A DNA stretch of 64,000 nucleotides, taken from the NCBI RefSeq assembly GCF_900187425.1, contig NZ_FYDJ01000005.1:310001-374000 (forward strand), given 5' to 3'. The first letter of the stretch is position 1, and each line of letters opens with the position of its first letter. This DNA comes from Pseudomonas sp. Irchel s3h14 (GTDB lineage: Bacteria; Pseudomonadota; Gammaproteobacteria; Pseudomonadales; Pseudomonadaceae). A model generated the notes under the pieces. That model saw only the letters and a list, made by a program, of their open reading frames with translations, did no database searches and was not told the origin of the DNA. A program made the translations under genes and the position numbers. Shown one piece after another: positions 61,154-64,000 of the stretch.

Positions 61154-63529
61154 TCAAGCCGAAGCTTGACCTTCAGCCAGGAAGAACCAGGTTTCCAGTA
61201 CGGAATCGGGGTTCAACGAAACGCTTTCGATGCCCTGCTCCATCAGCCATTTGGCCAGATCAGGGTGGTCCGAAGGGCCCTGACCGCAAATGCCGATGTA
61301 CTTGCCAGCCTTGTTGCAGGCCTGAATCGCGTTCGCCAGCAGCTTCTTGACCGCCGGATTACGCTCGTCGAACAGGTGCGCGATGATCCCGGAGTCACGG
61401 TCCAGGCCCAGTGTCAGCTGAGTCAGGTCGTTGGAGCCGATGGAGAAACCGTCGAAGAACTCGAGGAACTCTTCAGCGAGGATCGCGTTGGACGGCAGTT
61501 CGCACATCATGATGATGCGCAGACCATTCTCGCCGCGGGCCAGGCCATTTTCGGCCAACAGATCGATCACTTGGCTAGCTTCGCCCAACGTACGGACGAA
61601 CGGCACCATGATTTCAACGTTGGTCAGGCCCATCTCGTTGCGCACGCGCTTGAGGGCGCGGCATTCGAGCTCGAAGCAGTCACGGAACGCTTCGCTGATG
61701 TAACGCGAAGCACCGCGGAAGCCCAGCATCGGATTTTCTTCTTCCGGCTCGTAGAGCTTGCCGCCGATCAGGTTGGCGTATTCGTTGGACTTGAAGTCCG
61801 ACAGACGCACGATGACCTTTTTCGGGGTGAACGCAGCGGCCAGGGTGCTGATGCCTTCAACCAGCTTGTCGACATAGAAGCCAACCGGATCGTCGTAACC
61901 GGCGATGCGCTTGTCGACGCTGTCCTTGATGTCCTGCGGCAGACCGTCGTAGTTCAACAGCGCTTTCGGGTGAACACCGATCATGCGGTTGATGATGAAT
62001 TCCAGACGGGCCAGGCCCACACCGGCGTTCGGCAGCTGAGCGAAATCGAAGGCGCGGTCCGGGTTGCCGACGTTCATCATGATCTTGAACGGCAGATCAG
62101 GCATGGCATCAACGGAGTTTTTCTTGATGTCGAAGCCCAGTTCACCTTCGAAGATGTAACCGGTGTCGCCTTCAGCGCAGGACACAGTCACGCCCTGGCC
62201 GTCTTTCAACAACTGGGTGGCGTTGCCGCAACCGACCACGGCCGGGATGCCCAGCTCGCGAGCGATGATCGCCGCGTGGCAAGTACGGCCGCCACGGTTG
62301 GTGACGATGGCGCTGGCGCGCTTCATGACCGGTTCCCAGTCCGGGTCGGTCATGTCGGAGACCAGAACGTCGCCTGGCTGGACTTTGTCCATCTCGGACA
62401 CGTCCTTGATGATCCGCACCTTGCCGGCGCCGATGCGCTGGCCGATAGCGCGACCTTCAACCAGCACGGTGCCGGTTTCTTTCAACAGGTAGCGTTCCAT
62501 GACGTTGGCCGAGGTACGGCTCTTCACGGTTTCAGGACGGGCCTGAACGATGTAGAGCTTGCCGTCGTCGCCGTCTTTGGCCCATTCGATGTCCATCGGG
62601 CACTTGTAGTGCTTCTCGATGATCATCGCTTGCTTGGCCAGCTCGCTGACTTCGGCGTCGCTCAGACAGAAACGTGCGCGATCAGCCTTGTCCACGTCGA
62701 TGGTCTTGACCGATTTACCGGCCGTGGCCACTTCGCCATAGATCATCTTGATGGCTTTGCTGCCCAGGTTGCGACGCAGGATGGCCGGACGACCGGCTGC
62801 CAGCGTGCCTTTGTGGACGTAGAACTCATCCGGGTTCACCGCGCCTTGTACGACGGTTTCACCCAGGCCGTAGGCGCCGGTGATGAACACCACGTCACGG
62901 AAGCCCGATTCGGTATCGAGGGTGAACATCACGCCGGCGGTGCCGGTTTCAGAGCGGACCATGCGCTGCACGCCGGCCGACAGGGCAACCAGCTTGTGGT
63001 CGAAGCCCTGGTGGACGCGGTAGGAAATCGCGCGGTCGTTGAACAGCGAAGCGAACACCTCTTTGGCGGCGCGAATAACGTTTTCGACACCACGGATGTT
63101 CAGGAAGGTTTCCTGCTGACCGGCAAAGGAAGCGTCCGGCAGGTCTTCGGCGGTAGCGGAAGAGCGCACGGCCACGGCCATGTCAGGGTTGCCGGCCGAC
63201 AGCGTGGCGAACGCGGTGCGGATCTCGGCGTTAAGTTTCTCGGGGAATTCGGCTTCCATGATCCATTGACGGATCTGGGCGCCGGTCTTGGCCAGGGCAT
63301 TGACATCGTCGACGTCCAGGGCGTCGAGGGCGGCGTGGATCTGATCGTTCAGGCCGCTCAGCTCGAGAAAATCACGATAAGCCTGAGCTGTCGTGGCGAA
63401 GCCACCGGGCACCGATACACCGGCACCTGCAAGGTTACTGATCATCTCGCCCAGGGATGCGTTCTTGCCCCCTACGTGCTCTACATCATGGACGCCGAGC
63501 TTATCGAGGGAAACTACGTACTCTACCAA
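61154..63529 (-). CDS. ppsA: Phosphoenolpyruvate synthase
   Basis: A 791-residue enzyme converting pyruvate plus ATP to PEP, AMP and phosphate in gluconeogenesis. Domains: an N-terminal ATP-binding domain ([40 protein letters not shown]), a central swivelling domain with the phospho-accepting His in [20 protein letters not shown] (about residue 421), and a C-terminal PEP/pyruvate barrel with [11 protein letters not shown]. The start is TTG (63529) with GGAGAG 7 nt upstream, matching the conserved [13 protein letters not shown]-terminus. It is divergent from its probable regulator gene. Confidence 0.96.
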   Translation of the reverse strand: MVEYVVSLDKLGVHDVEHVGGKNASLGEMISNLAGAGVSVPGGFATTAQAYRDFLELSGLNDQIHAALDALDVDDVNALAKTGAQIRQWIMEAEFPEKLNAEIRTAFATLSAGNPDMAVAVRSSATAEDLPDASFAGQQETFLNIRGVENVIRAAKEVFASLFNDRAISYRVHQGFDHKLVALSAGVQRMVRSETGTAGVMFTLDTESGFRDVVFITGAYGLGETVVQGAVNPDEFYVHKGTLAAGRPAILRRNLGSKAIKMIYGEVATAGKSVKTIDVDKADRARFCLSDAEVSELAKQAMIIEKHYKCPMDIEWAKDGDDGKLYIVQARPETVKSRTSANVMERYLLKETGTVLVEGRAIGQRIGAGKVRIIKDVSEMDKVQPGDVLVSDMTDPDWEPVMKRASAIVTNRGGRTCHAAIIARELGIPAVVGCGNATQLLKDGQGVTVSCAEGDTGYIFEGELGFDIKKNSVDAMPDLPFKIMMNVGNPDRAFDFAQLPNAGVGLARLEFIINRMIGVHPKALLNYDGLPQDIKDSVDKRIAGYDDPVGFYVDKLVEGISTLAAAFTPKKVIVRLSDFKSNEYANLIGGKLYEPEEENPMLGFRGASRYISEAFRDCFELECRALKRVRNEMGLTNVEIMVPFVRTLGEASQVIDLLAENGLARGENGLRIIMMCELPSNAILAEEFLEFFDGFSIGSNDLTQLTLGLDRDSGIIAHLFDERNPAVKKLLANAIQACNKAGKYIGICGQGPSDHPDLAKWLMEQGIESVSLNPDSVLETWFFLAEGQASA

Positions 63530-63703
63530 GGTGATCTCTCCACTAACTGTGTTGGAAAAGCTCAGAAGCCGGCTGCTCTATGGAGCGTTTGCCAGCTGTA
63601 TGGCCTGGACCTGGAAAATAAGTGAGAATGCGGGCCACTGGCGGCCAGCAAATCGCGCCTATCATATCCAAGATTCGTCACTAGCTTAAGGCCCAAGGTG
63701 CAA

Positions 63704-64000
63704 ATGAAACGATCTGCTTTCTTTATCTCCGATGGTACCGGCATCACAGCCGAAACCCTGGGTCAAAGCCTCCTGGCGCAGTTCGAAAACATTACCTTCA
63801 GCAAATTCACGAAGCCGTATATCGACAACGCGGATAAAGCGCGGGTCATGGTACAACAAATCAACAAAGCCGCTGAAAACGATGGTTTTCGGCCGATCAT
63901 CTTCGACACCATTGTCAATCAGGACATCCGTGAGATCCTCGCAACGTCCAATGGTTTCATGATCGACATTTTCTCGACCTTTCTGGCGCCTCTTGAACAG
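63704..64000 (+). CDS. Phosphoenolpyruvate synthase regulatory protein (kinase/pyrophosphorylase), 5' part
   Basis: The first 99 codons of a DUF299/PSRP-family gene that is cut by the window end: [20 protein letters not shown], then [20 protein letters not shown]. The family phosphorylates and dephosphorylates PEP synthase (or pyruvate phosphate dikinase) to switch it off and on. The P-loop lies beyond the window. AAGGTG precedes the ATG. It is divergent from ppsA with 174 nt between, which must hold both promoters. No disruption is visible in the part seen. Confidence 0.93.
   Translation, partial: MKRSAFFISDGTGITAETLGQSLLAQFENITFSKFTKPYIDNADKARVMVQQINKAAENDGFRPIIFDTIVNQDIREILATSNGFMIDIFSTFLAPLEQ

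Noticed and set aside
61133..63625. An 830-codon open frame on the plus strand, antisense to ppsA
   Set aside because: It runs opposite the ppsA coding sequence in its GC-rich mirror frame. Its protein is low in recognisable motifs and it extends over ppsA's own start region.

Overview
The window is an ordinary chromosomal stretch of a Pseudomonas of the fluorescens group. The evidence is gene order and protein identity (the ccoI-ccoS-hemN-anr-apt block, dnaX-ybaB, ligA-zipA-smc-xdh, nasST-nasA-nirBD-nasC-cobA and cmaX-crfX-cmpX-sigX-oprF), the high-GC coding style and dense REP/REPIN elements. No rRNA, tRNA, CRISPR array, prophage or insertion sequence was seen. One structural RNA gene is present, the 4.5S SRP RNA (ffs).

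Layout. 1-6.6 kb: the end of the cbb3 oxidase maturation cluster (ccoI, ccoS, a DsbD/TauE-like membrane protein), then hemN with a perfect Anr box, anr and apt. 6.7-12.5 kb, minus strand: acyl-CoA dehydrogenase, recR, an MDR oxidoreductase, ybaB and dnaX. 12.6-17.6 kb: a periplasmic solute-binding-like protein, a PAS-GGDEF-EAL protein, a small XRE regulator, ffs and a zinc metallopeptidase. 17.7-24.8 kb, minus: ligA, zipA, smc. 24.8-34.4 kb: purine catabolism (GntR regulator, xdhABC, guaD, second GntR regulator, BenE-type transporter). 34.5-43.5 kb: yggL-like gene, dacB, CHASE-PAS-GGDEF cyclase, rlmKL, rmf with a structured leader, pyrD. 43.5-55.4 kb: assimilatory nitrate/nitrite locus nasS-nasT, nasA, a PP2C-kinase fusion, nirB-nirD-nasC-cobA. 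55.4-61.1 kb, minus: oprF, sigX, cmpX, crfX, cmaX, rraA and a hydrolase. 61.1-64 kb: ppsA, and divergently the start of its regulatory kinase/phosphatase gene, cut by the window end.

The most interesting system is the nitrate locus. Each of its three transcription units (nasST, nasA-kinase, nirBD-nasC-cobA) starts with a GG-N10-GC sigma54 promoter. Each promoter is followed by a leader with two hairpins whose six-base loops have A at position 1 and G at position 4, and then by an intrinsic terminator whose 5' arm overlaps the second hairpin. This is the architecture of ANTAR-protein antitermination targets. The locus encodes the ANTAR protein NasT and its nitrate-sensing partner NasS, so nitrogen limitation (sigma54) and nitrate (NasS/NasT) appear to be integrated at all three promoters, including that of nasST itself. 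A PP2C phosphatase/Ser-Thr kinase fusion lies 7 nt behind the transporter gene and has no obvious described role there.

Other notable points are four consecutive stem-loops in the rmf leader, paired TGAC-N6-GTCA palindromes before xdhA, a GntR regulator gene 2 nt from smc, an EAL domain lacking one metal-binding Asp, and three genes whose stop codons lie inside REP elements. Start sites were reassigned for many genes from ribosome-binding sites and family N-termini. All functional statements are from reading the sequence; no database search was run.
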